Assembly (NCBI GenBank): GCA_025350445.1
Contig: JANXXV010000142.1
Span: 1-6,765 of the forward strand
DNA from: Bryobacteraceae bacterium
GTDB lineage: Bacteria; Acidobacteriota; Terriglobia; Bryobacterales; Bryobacteraceae
Reading direction: 5' to 3'
DNA length: 6,765 bases
Shown here: positions 1 through 6,099 of the stretch, piece by piece
How positions within the stretch are numbered: the first letter of the stretch is position 1
Layout of the letters: every line of letters begins with the position of its first letter
Made by a program: the position numbers and the translations under genes
The notes under the pieces: model-generated
What the model saw: only the letters and a program-made list of their open reading frames with translations
The model's database searches: none
Told to the model about the DNA's origin: nothing

Positions 1-699
1 GCCTTGGACGCGAAGCGCGGCAAGAGTTTCACGCGCATCATCAAAGAAATCATGATCGCCGCTCGAAACGGGGGCGACGTGGATATGAATCCCCGTCTCC
101 GCACGGCAGTGCTCGCCGCGAAGGCGGTGAGTATGCCCGCCGATAACATCAAGAAAGCCATCATGCGCGGCACCGGGGAACTGGAAGGCGGACAGATAGA
201 AGAGATCATGTATGAAGGCTACGGTCCCGGCGGGGCGGCCATTGTAGTGAATGCCGCCACCGACAATCGCAACCGCACGGTGAGCGAGATCCGGCATATG
301 TTCTCCAAGCAGGGCGGCAACATGGGCGCTGAGGGTAGTGTGGCTTGGATGTTCGATCGCAAGGGTCAGATTCTGATCGACAAAGAGAACGCCAAAGAAG
401 ACGACCTGATGAACCTGGTTCTCGAAGCCGGCGCGGACGATTTGCGGGACGATGGCGATCAATGGGAAGTTCTTTCGGCGCCCGACGCGCACATGGGCGT
501 AATCGCCGCCGTTGAGAATGCGAAGATTCCGATGGCCGCCTCCGGCATCGCGATGATCCCGAAGAATCTGGTGCTGGTTGCCGGTAAACAAGCCTCGGCG
601 ATGCTGCGGCTGACTGAGAACCTGGAAGAACACGACGACGTACAGAGCGTGTTCTCTAACATGGATATCGATGAGAAGGAGATGGAAGCCCTGGCATAA
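1..699 (+). CDS. yebC: YebC/PmpR/TACO1 family regulatory or translation factor, 5' end missing
   Basis: The frame is already open at base 1 and reads Ala-Leu-Asp-Ala-Lys-Arg-Gly-Lys, which matches the internal KAAxDAKRGK stretch of YebC proteins. The TTG at position 4 is therefore not a start, and about 15 N-terminal residues (the usual MAGHSKW... segment) lie upstream of the window. The 232 visible residues bring the total to about 247, normal for the family. Recognisable family stretches are [40 protein letters not shown] and the [21 protein letters not shown] block, followed by the acidic C-terminal half. YebC proteins are cytoplasmic. They were long annotated as transcriptional regulators (PmpR), and more recent work treats them as ribosome-associated factors, like mitochondrial TACO1. 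The TAA stop shares one base with the ruvC ATG, and yebC next to ruvC is a widespread arrangement. Family identity is near certain; the exact role in this organism is not shown. Confidence 0.96.
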   Translation, partial: ALDAKRGKSFTRIIKEIMIAARNGGDVDMNPRLRTAVLAAKAVSMPADNIKKAIMRGTGELEGGQIEEIMYEGYGPGGAAIVVNAATDNRNRTVSEIRHMFSKQGGNMGAEGSVAWMFDRKGQILIDKENAKEDDLMNLVLEAGADDLRDDGDQWEVLSAPDAHMGVIAAVENAKIPMAASGIAMIPKNLVLVAGKQASAMLRLTENLEEHDDVQSVFSNMDIDEKEMEALA

Positions 700-1199
700 T
701 GAGGGTTTTGGGGATTGATTGCGGTACCGAGAAGACCGGTTACGGGTTGATCGAGAGCGATGGCCTGTCGCATAGGCTGGTCGTGGCCGGAGTGATCCGC
801 ACCAGCCCCAAAGATCCCCTGTCAAAGAGGCTTCTGGAAATTGGGGACGGCCTGCGCAAGGTTATCCGCGAATTTCATCCCGATGGCGGCGCTATCGAAG
901 AAGTCTTCTATGCGGTGAACGTGAAAACGGCGTTGAAGTTGTGCCATGTGAGAGGCGTTGCCATGCTGGTGATCGCCGAGGCGGGGATTTCGCTCGGGGA
1001 ATACTCGCCGCTGGAGATTAAGACCAGCGTTGTGGGGTATGGACGCGCGGAGAAGCAGCAAGTTCAACTCATGGTTTGTTCGCTCCTGAAACTGGACAGG
1101 CAGATTGAATCCGAGGACGCCTCCGATGCGGTGGCGGTGGCTATCTGCCATGCCACGCATCTGTCTTCGTTGGCGAGAATAGGAGCGGTTGCCCGATGA
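699..1199 (+). CDS. ruvC: Crossover junction endodeoxyribonuclease RuvC
   Basis: RuvC is the dimeric, Mg-dependent resolvase that nicks Holliday junctions symmetrically after RuvAB branch migration. The 166 residues compare with 173 in E. coli. The four acidic catalytic positions are visible: Asp7 in VLGIDCG, Glu67 in AIEEVF, and Asp140 and Asp143 in SEDASDAVA, equivalent to E. coli D7, E66, D138 and D141. The DNA-contacting stretch [18 protein letters not shown] keeps lysines 108 and 119, matching E. coli K107 and K118, and Phe70 matches F69. The ATG at 699 overlaps the yebC stop by one base (TAATG). The nearest Shine-Dalgarno-like run is GGAAG at 684-688, so translation is probably coupled to yebC. 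The 3' end overlaps the next gene by four bases. RuvA and RuvB, often encoded directly downstream, are not in this window. Confidence 0.97.
   Translation: MRVLGIDCGTEKTGYGLIESDGLSHRLVVAGVIRTSPKDPLSKRLLEIGDGLRKVIREFHPDGGAIEEVFYAVNVKTALKLCHVRGVAMLVIAEAGISLGEYSPLEIKTSVVGYGRAEKQQVQLMVCSLLKLDRQIESEDASDAVAVAICHATHLSSLARIGAVAR
1181..1185 (+). promoter_or_regulatory. Ribosome binding site for the 1196 gene
   Basis: AGGAG sits inside the end of ruvC, ten bases before the ATG at 1196. This supports that ATG as the true start and the four-base ATGA overlap with ruvC. Confidence 0.6.
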
Positions 1200-1819
1200 A
1201 GCTTTGCGCCGTTTTCGCGTTGACGGCTGTTCTGGCCCTCGCCGATACACCGAAGGTCACTTATTCCAAATCGTTTCCCGGCAGTGTTCCGGCCTATGTC
1301 GAGATTGAGGTTGCCTCCGACGGCAAGGCGATCTACAAGGAGACGCCGAACGATCCCAGTCCGATCGCCTATCAAATGCCGGAGGACGATACAAAGGCCA
1401 TCTTCGAGCTTTGTGAGAAGCTGGAGCACTTCAAACGTCCGCTGGATGCCAATCTGAAAGTTGCCTTCATGGGCAAGAAGACCTTCAAGTACGAGAACGG
1501 GGCGGAGAAGAGCGAAACCACTTTCAACTACTCGCAGGATGAAGACGCGAAGCTGCTGCTGGACCGGTTTGAGAAGGTCTCCGAGACGCAATCGCTGTAC
1601 TTCGATCTGGAGCGGACCATCCGTTTCGATAAGCTGGGCGTTCAGAAATCGCTGCTGCGGATTGAGGCCGCGCTGGAGCGGAAGCGGCTGATCGGCGGGG
1701 AGAGATTTCTGCCGCTGCTGGACCGGATCGCGAAGAATGAAACCTATATGCATATGGCCCGGGAACGCGCCGCTGCGCTGGCTGATTTCTTTCGCAAGGA
1801 CAAAGCGAAAGCGGAATGA
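1196..1819 (+). CDS. Exported protein of unknown function, 207 residues
   Basis: I do not recognise a family. The N-terminus ([16 protein letters not shown]) is a short Lys-plus-hydrophobic signal peptide with an ALA cleavage site predicted after residue 16, so the mature protein starts near Asp17 and is probably periplasmic. Residues 20-50 look like beta strands ([18 protein letters not shown], then DGKAIYKET). A middle alpha/beta stretch follows, and residues from about 120 to the end are strongly helical and charged ([41 protein letters not shown]). No catalytic motif, membrane helix after the signal, or repeat is visible, and the mature part has a single cysteine (in FELCEKL). The start is supported by AGGAG ten bases upstream. 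The gene overlaps ruvC and the following thioredoxin-domain gene by four bases (ATGA) at each end, which implies coupled translation and possibly a joint role with that second exported protein. A lipid or cell-surface role cannot be inferred. Confidence 0.85.
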   Translation: MKLCAVFALTAVLALADTPKVTYSKSFPGSVPAYVEIEVASDGKAIYKETPNDPSPIAYQMPEDDTKAIFELCEKLEHFKRPLDANLKVAFMGKKTFKYENGAEKSETTFNYSQDEDAKLLLDRFEKVSETQSLYFDLERTIRFDKLGVQKSLLRIEAALERKRLIGGERFLPLLDRIAKNETYMHMARERAAALADFFRKDKAKAE

Positions 1820-3081
1820 AGTTTCTGCGTATCTTGGCCGCGGGGTTTCTGCTGGCGGGGCTTAGTGCGGCGCAGCGGAAGCCCGAGACATCTCTTGCGC
1901 CTTCCGATTTGGAGCAGAAGGAGCTGCGTGACGCCTTGGCCGAGGCCGGGAACAGCTCGGTCGATTTCGCGCGGGTGTTGGAGCAGCATCTGGCGAAATA
2001 TCCGGATACTCCACAGAGGCCTGAGCTGGAATTGGCGCTGGTGAAGGCCGCCATGGAAGCCAAGGACGACCGGCGCATTCTGATCTGGGGTGAAAAAGTA
2101 CTGGCGCGGAATATGGATGATCCGCGGATTCTGGAACGGGTGACGCGAATTCTGTTGAACAGCGACGATAAGGGCAGCGCGGAACGGGCGCTGAAGTATT
2201 CGCGCCGGTTTGAAGAGATCATGCGGATTCTGGATAAGGAAGAGCCGCCCTCGACTACCAATCGAGGGTTGCGGGCTGACGAGATCGATAAGGCTGTGGG
2301 TCGCGCGTTGGTTTTTGAGGCTCGGGCTAGCGGGAATCTGGGGCGGGTGGCCGAGGCGCTGGCGCTGGCTGGTAAGAGCTTTGACACTTACCCAACGGCG
2401 GAATCGGCGCGGGAGATTGGCAAGTGGCTGGTGAAGTCGGGCAAAGAGTCCGAGGCGATTGCGCACTATGCCGATGCGTTCGCGCTGGCTGACACGGACC
2501 GGTTGAAAGACCGCGCGAACCTGGCAGAGCTGTACCGCAAGGCGAAATATTCCGAGGCGGGGCTGGGCGATATTGTGCTGGAAGCGTTTGACAGGACCGA
2601 TGCTTTGATGACGGCGCGCAACGATGCGCAGCGGGCTCTGGACCCGAACGCGAGCCTGAAAAATGCGATGGATTACACCATCACCGCGTTGGATGGCACA
2701 AAGCTGCAACTCTCTTCGCTGCGGGGCAAGGTGGTGATCATGGACTTCTGGGCCACCTGGTGCGGGCCGTGCCGGGCGCAGCATCCGCTCTACGAGATTG
2801 TGAAACAGAAGTACGCGGCGAACAATGATGTGGTGTTTCTAGCGGTTGCCACCGATGAAGAACATACACCGGTGGCTCCTTTTCTTGCGGCGCAGAAGTG
2901 GAGCGGGAAAAACGTTTACTTCGAGGATGGTTTGGCGAACTTCCTAAGAGTGTCTTCCATTCCGGCCGCGCTGATTATAGATAAGCAAGGCCGGGTGTAT
3001 AGCCGGATGAATGGCTTTCTGCCGGACCGGTTTGTGGCTATGCTGAGCGACCGGATTAGGGAAGCTTTGGAGGTCCGGTAG
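1816..3081 (+). CDS. Exported TlpA-like thioredoxin-domain protein with long helical N-terminal region
   Basis: The 421 residues begin with a signal peptide ([19 protein letters not shown], cleavage probably before Gln20). There is no lipobox, so the mature protein should be soluble in the periplasm. Residues about 30-275 are almost wholly helical with an A/L/E/R pattern (for example LELALVKAAMEAKDDRRILIW and GRVAEALALAGKSFD TYPTAESA), resembling degenerate TPR units without a clean consensus. Residues about 280-420 form a TlpA/ResA-type thioredoxin domain: LSSLRGKVVIMDFWATWCGPC with the redox pair Cys316 and Cys319, then the cis-proline loop SSIPAALIID (Pro383). Such proteins act as thiol reductases or oxidoreductases outside the cytoplasm, for example in cytochrome c maturation or metal-centre assembly, but no substrate is evident and no partner such as CcdA/DsbD is in the window. 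The ATG overlaps the previous stop by four bases and lacks a strong Shine-Dalgarno sequence, consistent with coupling. The stop abuts the deoB ATG. Confidence 0.92.
   Translation: MKFLRILAAGFLLAGLSAAQRKPETSLAPSDLEQKELRDALAEAGNSSVDFARVLEQHLAKYPDTPQRPELELALVKAAMEAKDDRRILIWGEKVLARNMDDPRILERVTRILLNSDDKGSAERALKYSRRFEEIMRILDKEEPPSTTNRGLRADEIDKAVGRALVFEARASGNLGRVAEALALAGKSFDTYPTAESAREIGKWLVKSGKESEAIAHYADAFALADTDRLKDRANLAELYRKAKYSEAGLGDIVLEAFDRTDALMTARNDAQRALDPNASLKNAMDYTITALDGTKLQLSSLRGKVVIMDFWATWCGPCRAQHPLYEIVKQKYAANNDVVFLAVATDEEHTPVAPFLAAQKWSGKNVYFEDGLANFLRVSSIPAALIIDKQGRVYSRMNGFLPDRFVAMLSDRIREALEVR
3069..3073 (+). promoter_or_regulatory. Ribosome binding site for deoB
   Basis: GGAGG within the last codons of the thioredoxin-domain gene lies eight bases before the ATG at 3082. 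It fixes the deoB start at the base right after the upstream TAG. Confidence 0.75.
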
Positions 3082-4347
3082 ATGAAGTTCCGCCGTGTGA
3101 TCTGGATTGTGCTGGATAGCGTAGGCATTGGTGAGATGCCGGACGCCGCGGCTTACGGCGACGTGGGTAGTGACACGCTGGGGAATATTGCTAGAGCCGT
3201 GTTTCAAGGCCGGAGCGCGACCTGGGGGTCGCGCGCGGACGAGGGCGTCCGCCCCACCGCTTGGTTGCCGAATCTTTGCCGGTTGGGGCTGGGGAATATT
3301 AAACCTCTGCCGGGATTGGCGCCTGTCGACAAGCCTGTTGCGGCCTTTGGGAAATGCGCACTGGCGTCTCCGGGTAAGGATACTACCACGGGGCACTGGG
3401 AGATGGTTGGCATCCATCTGGAGAAGCCGTTTCCGCTGTTTCCGAATGGATTTCCGCCGCGGATCATGAACGAATTTGAAAGCCGCATCGGCCGCCGGTC
3501 TTTGGGAAATTGTGCGGCTTCGGGAACGGAAATCATTAAGCAGTTGGGCGCCGAGCATGTGCGCACCGGATCGCCTATCGTTTATACGTCGGCCGATAGC
3601 GTGTTCCAGGTGGCCGCGCATGAAGACGTGATACCTCTTTGGGAGCTTTACAAGATCTGCGGGACGGCGCGGGAGATTCTGCGGGGCCCCTATGAGGTGG
3701 GCCGGGTGATTGCGCGCCCCTTCACGGGGCCGGTTGGTGCTTTTACGCGCACTGCGAACCGGCACGACTATGCGGTGCCGCCGCCCAAGGACATGCTGCT
3801 GGATCAATTGGACGCGCTGCATGTTCCGGTGTTCAGCGTGGGCAAGATCTTCGATGTTTTTCTGGGCAGGGGGATTCGCGAGCAGGAGAAGACGAAGAGC
3901 AATGCCGATGGGATGGCTAAGACTCTGGAGGCTATGGGGGATACTCCGGACGGTTTGATTTTCGTCAATCTGGTGGACTTCGACCAACAATTTGGCCATC
4001 GGAACGACGTGGAAGGGTATGCGCGCGCGCTGGAAGAAGTGGATGGGTGGCTGCCAAGTTTGGACGCTGCATTGCGGCCTGGCGATCTGGTGATTCTTAC
4101 CGCGGATCATGGTTGCGACCCGACTACGCCTAGTACGGATCACAGCCGGGAGTATGTGCCGCTGTTGGTGTATGGTCCGGGGACTGTTTCCGTCAATTTG
4201 GGGACTCGCGCTACGCTTTCGGATATCGGGCAGACGGTGGCGGAGAACTTCGGTGCGCGGTTGAGCCGGGGTAGCAGCTTTCTGGCATTGCTTGGGGGCA
4301 GGCCGGACGAAGGCGTCCGGCGAGGTCCCGGGGGACCGCCGTCCTAG
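3082..4347 (+). CDS. deoB: Phosphopentomutase DeoB with two palindrome-derived insertions
   Basis: DeoB interconverts ribose 1-phosphate and ribose 5-phosphate (and the 2-deoxy forms), linking nucleoside breakdown to the pentose phosphate pathway. It is a cytoplasmic, Mn-dependent member of the alkaline phosphatase superfamily. Metal-ligand positions known from Bacillus DeoB are present: Asp12 in VLDSVGIGE, Asp301 and His306 in VDFDQQFGHRND, Asp342 and His343 in TADHGCDPT, and His354 in TDHSREYVP. The phospho-threonine motif KDTTTGHWE is at residues 99-107. The cap-domain blocks ASGTEII, YTSADSVFQVAAHE, VGRVIARPFTGPVGAFTRTANRHDYAV and TKSNADGM are also intact. At 421 residues it is about 30 longer than typical members (about 390-400). 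The excess is concentrated in two places: about 17 residues between GNIARAVFQ and LPNLCRLGLGN (residues about 43-59), and about 17 after the normal SFLALL end (residues 405-421). Both coincide with GC-rich double hairpins at the DNA level. All catalytic residues remain, so the enzyme is probably active. Confidence 0.97.
   Translation: MKFRRVIWIVLDSVGIGEMPDAAAYGDVGSDTLGNIARAVFQGRSATWGSRADEGVRPTAWLPNLCRLGLGNIKPLPGLAPVDKPVAAFGKCALASPGKDTTTGHWEMVGIHLEKPFPLFPNGFPPRIMNEFESRIGRRSLGNCAASGTEIIKQLGAEHVRTGSPIVYTSADSVFQVAAHEDVIPLWELYKICGTAREILRGPYEVGRVIARPFTGPVGAFTRTANRHDYAVPPPKDMLLDQLDALHVPVFSVGKIFDVFLGRGIREQEKTKSNADGMAKTLEAMGDTPDGLIFVNLVDFDQQFGHRNDVEGYARALEEVDGWLPSLDAALRPGDLVILTADHGCDPTTPSTDHSREYVPLLVYGPGTVSVNLGTRATLSDIGQTVAENFGARLSRGSSFLALLGGRPDEGVRRGPGGPPS
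3208..3258 (+). repeat. Intragenic double-hairpin palindromic element A, in frame in deoB
   Basis: Two perfect inverted repeats lie side by side. Hairpin X has 8-base arms GCGCGACC (3215-3222) and GGTCGCGC (3227-3234) around a TGGG loop. Hairpin Y has 7-base arms GCGGACG (3235-3241) and CGTCCGC (3246-3252) around AGGG. No base separates X from Y. The stretch encodes about 17 residues including RADEGVRPT, exactly where family members have a short loop between the N-terminal helix and the LPNL motif. The 51-base boundary is inferred from family comparison from memory, not from a target-site duplication, which I do not see. It shares hairpin Y and the encoded DEGVR with the element at 4302-4340. 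Confidence 0.72.
4302..4340 (+). repeat. Double-hairpin palindromic element B, forming the deoB 3' end
   Basis: Hairpin Y has 8-base arms GCCGGACG (4302-4309) and CGTCCGGC (4314-4321) around AAGG. It is followed after two bases by hairpin X with 5-base arms GGTCC (4324-4328) and GGACC (4333-4337) around CGGG. Hairpin Y matches the one in element A over GGACGA-GGCGTCC with one difference in the loop, but the order of X and Y is swapped. Read in the deoB frame it encodes RPDEGVRRGPGGP, beyond the usual C-terminus of the family. The stop codon follows five bases after the element. There is no U-run after either stem, so it is not a standard intrinsic terminator. Confidence 0.7.
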
Positions 4348-4351
4348 GAGG
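4347..4351 (+). promoter_or_regulatory. Ribosome binding site that decides the next start
   Basis: GGAGG begins in the deoB TAG stop. It lies only two bases before the ATG at 4354 but eight bases before the in-frame ATG at 4360. The spacing favours 4360 as the start of the following gene. Confidence 0.65.
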
Positions 4352-4359
4352 TTATGTCG

Positions 4360-6075
4360 ATGGTTGTGCGGCTTGCCGGGAACCTGTTTGCGCTTGGTTT
4401 GATCGGGTGTTCCGCGCTGCACCCGCAGAGCGTTAGCGTATCGCCTCAGGAAGTCTCCATGCGGCAGGCCGCCGGCGGGCCTTTGGGGACGGGCCGGGTT
4501 GTGTCAATCGCGGCTGTTGGAGAACCGGTGGATTGGACTGCTTCGGTTTCGGGAAATGGCGATACTTCCTGGGTCTACCTCTCGGCAGCAAGCGGCAAGA
4601 CGCCGGGTACGATTTACGTGGGGCTTGTGAACTGGAAGGCTGAAGTACAGAAGCCCGGCCGGTACTTGGCTGAGGTGAAGATTTCGGCGCGCGGCGCTTC
4701 GGCGATTGTGAAGGTGGAATGGATCGTGGTGGACGGCGGCCCCGGTGCTACGTTTAGCTATCTGGCCGGGCCTGCCGGATGCGAAACGCCTGCCGGATAC
4801 CCGGACGCGGCGCTTTGCAACCCGCTGGACCAATCGGCGATCGGCAAGTTTGTGACGCCCGTTCCCGGGGCCACCTACGTGGATCCTAATTTCGGTGGTC
4901 GAATTAAGGTGCTGACCGGCACGGGAATTCATCACACTTACTCGACGCCGAATCCGCTTAGCGCGAATAACACCTATCTGATGACGTTTCCGGCGGACGG
5001 GACCTTTGACATTCTGGCTGCGGCGAGCGGAAAGGCGGTGGCGCGGAAGGTGGATGGCAACCAGAACTACTTCTGGGACGCTAGCGATGATGACGCTTAC
5101 TACACGCTGGAGGGCGCCGCGATTTTCCGGTACGGAGTGAAGCGCAAGAAGCGGACGAAGGTGGTGGATTACGGGAAGGCTCCGTATAAGTTCTCGGGCA
5201 TTGCGCGCGGCGGGACGGGCGATACTTCGAAGGACAATTGGATTTCCTTCTTCGCTGAGAATGAAAAGCAGGTCTGCGCACTGGATATCGGCGGCGTGAA
5301 GACTTACTGCGCGGACTACTCGAACGCTTCCGGTCCGCAGTTGGGGAAGATCGACTATAGCCTGATTAGCAAAGGGACGGACAAGATTAGCGGGAAGCGC
5401 TACGTGGTTTTAGTTGCTGCCGGCACTGCGCCGGGTTTTTATGCGGTGAACGTGCAATCGGGCAAGTTGGATTTTGAGTTCCGCGGGCCCGAGGACATGG
5501 AGCGGGCAGGAAATCACGATGGCGTTTGCGATGCCGGGGAGAAGTGCATGTATCCTTCGCACGCGGACACACTGGAGGATTCGGCCGGCATTCAGTATCT
5601 GGTATATAACAGCCAGACGGAAGTTCCCTGTGAAGTTTCGGTGGCTACTTATCAGTTGAACCGGGGCTCCAAATTGATGGAACCGGCGGTGCTTGGGGGC
5701 GGACGCACGAAAGTGATGACCCTGTGGAAGTGCCCGTTTCCGAATAGTCCGGGGCCGGACGAGCATGTGGCTTGCGCCAAGAAAGCTCCGTATTGCGTGA
5801 TTTCAACTGTGCCTCCTTTGAGCGGTGTTAAGGACGCGCCTATGCGGTTTGCGCATACCACCGAGATTCTGATATTCCGCGGGAATGGGCTCGAGGTGAG
5901 GAGGCTGGCGCAGACCCGGAGTGTGCCCCTGCGCGAAGAAGGAGGGGAGAGTTACTGGTCGCAATCGCATGGATCGATCTCGAACGACGCGTCGTTGATC
6001 GTCTTCGATTCGAACTTTGGCGAGGTGAACGGACAGCGGGTGAACGTGCTGGAAACGGGCGTGGCGCAGCGTTAG
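4360..6075 (+). CDS. Exported, possibly lipid-anchored protein with BACON-like domain and propeller-like region
   Basis: This is a 571-residue protein if started at the ATG at 4360 (chosen for Shine-Dalgarno spacing), or 573 from the ATG at 4354. Residue numbers here use the longer form. The N-terminus has one Arg, a hydrophobic run and LIGC at residues 16-19, which fits a lipobox with Cys19 as the lipidated residue; ordinary secretion with cleavage after it is the alternative. Residues about 26-127 resemble a BACON/Ig-like domain (VDWTASVSGNGDTSWVYLS, ASGKTPGTIYVGLV, PGRYLAEVKIS). Residues about 175-560 look like beta-propeller blades: YFWDASDDDAYYTLEG, FYAVNVQSGKLDFEF, and a final SHGSISNDASLIVFDSNFG that recalls the SxDG blade ends of TolB-like and lyase propellers. 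Ten cysteines after Cys19 occur in close pairs (143/155, 308/319, 392/398, 426/460, 474/481), suggesting disulfides in an extracytoplasmic protein. I cannot name a function or substrate; carbohydrate binding is only what BACON domains are often linked with. Confidence 0.85.
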   Translation: MVVRLAGNLFALGLIGCSALHPQSVSVSPQEVSMRQAAGGPLGTGRVVSIAAVGEPVDWTASVSGNGDTSWVYLSAASGKTPGTIYVGLVNWKAEVQKPGRYLAEVKISARGASAIVKVEWIVVDGGPGATFSYLAGPAGCETPAGYPDAALCNPLDQSAIGKFVTPVPGATYVDPNFGGRIKVLTGTGIHHTYSTPNPLSANNTYLMTFPADGTFDILAAASGKAVARKVDGNQNYFWDASDDDAYYTLEGAAIFRYGVKRKKRTKVVDYGKAPYKFSGIARGGTGDTSKDNWISFFAENEKQVCALDIGGVKTYCADYSNASGPQLGKIDYSLISKGTDKISGKRYVVLVAAGTAPGFYAVNVQSGKLDFEFRGPEDMERAGNHDGVCDAGEKCMYPSHADTLEDSAGIQYLVYNSQTEVPCEVSVATYQLNRGSKLMEPAVLGGGRTKVMTLWKCPFPNSPGPDEHVACAKKAPYCVISTVPPLSGVKDAPMRFAHTTEILIFRGNGLEVRRLAQTRSVPLREEGGESYWSQSHGSISNDASLIVFDSNFGEVNGQRVNVLETGVAQR

Positions 6076-6083
6076 GCCTGCGC

Positions 6084-6089
6084 TACAAT
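6084..6089 (+). promoter_or_regulatory. Possible -10 element for tpiA
   Basis: TACAAT differs from TATAAT at one base and lies in the only intergenic gap of the downstream part (6076-6099). Transcription would start near 6095-6097, only a few bases before the tpiA ATG, giving a leaderless or nearly leaderless message. No convincing -35 hexamer is seen 16-18 bases upstream (GTGGCG at that distance). The call is tentative. Confidence 0.33.
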
Positions 6090-6099
6090 TGTGAAGCAC

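Noticed and set aside
4..6. TTG as the start codon of yebC
   Set aside because: It falls within the conserved KAA-x-DAKRGK stretch, so it encodes an internal Leu and the true start is upstream of the window.
1744..2784. Open frame of 346 codons on the - strand across the thioredoxin-domain gene
   Set aside because: Its composition is that of a shadow frame, it has no motif, and it lies opposite a well-supported gene.
3716..3730. GCCCC-TTCAC-GGGGC inverted repeat in deoB
   Set aside because: It encodes the conserved ARPFTGPVG motif of DeoB, so the sequence is explained by protein constraint. It has no match to elements A and B.
4302..4337. Intrinsic terminator after deoB
   Set aside because: The stems are GC-rich but no T-run follows. 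A Shine-Dalgarno sequence and the next gene start come within 25 bases, and the hairpins lie within coding sequence.
2944..4422. Long open frame of 492 codons on the - strand across deoB
   Set aside because: It is fully covered by deoB, whose catalytic motifs are intact. The translation is rich in Arg, His, Pro and Gln with no recognisable domain, as expected of an antisense frame in GC-rich coding DNA.
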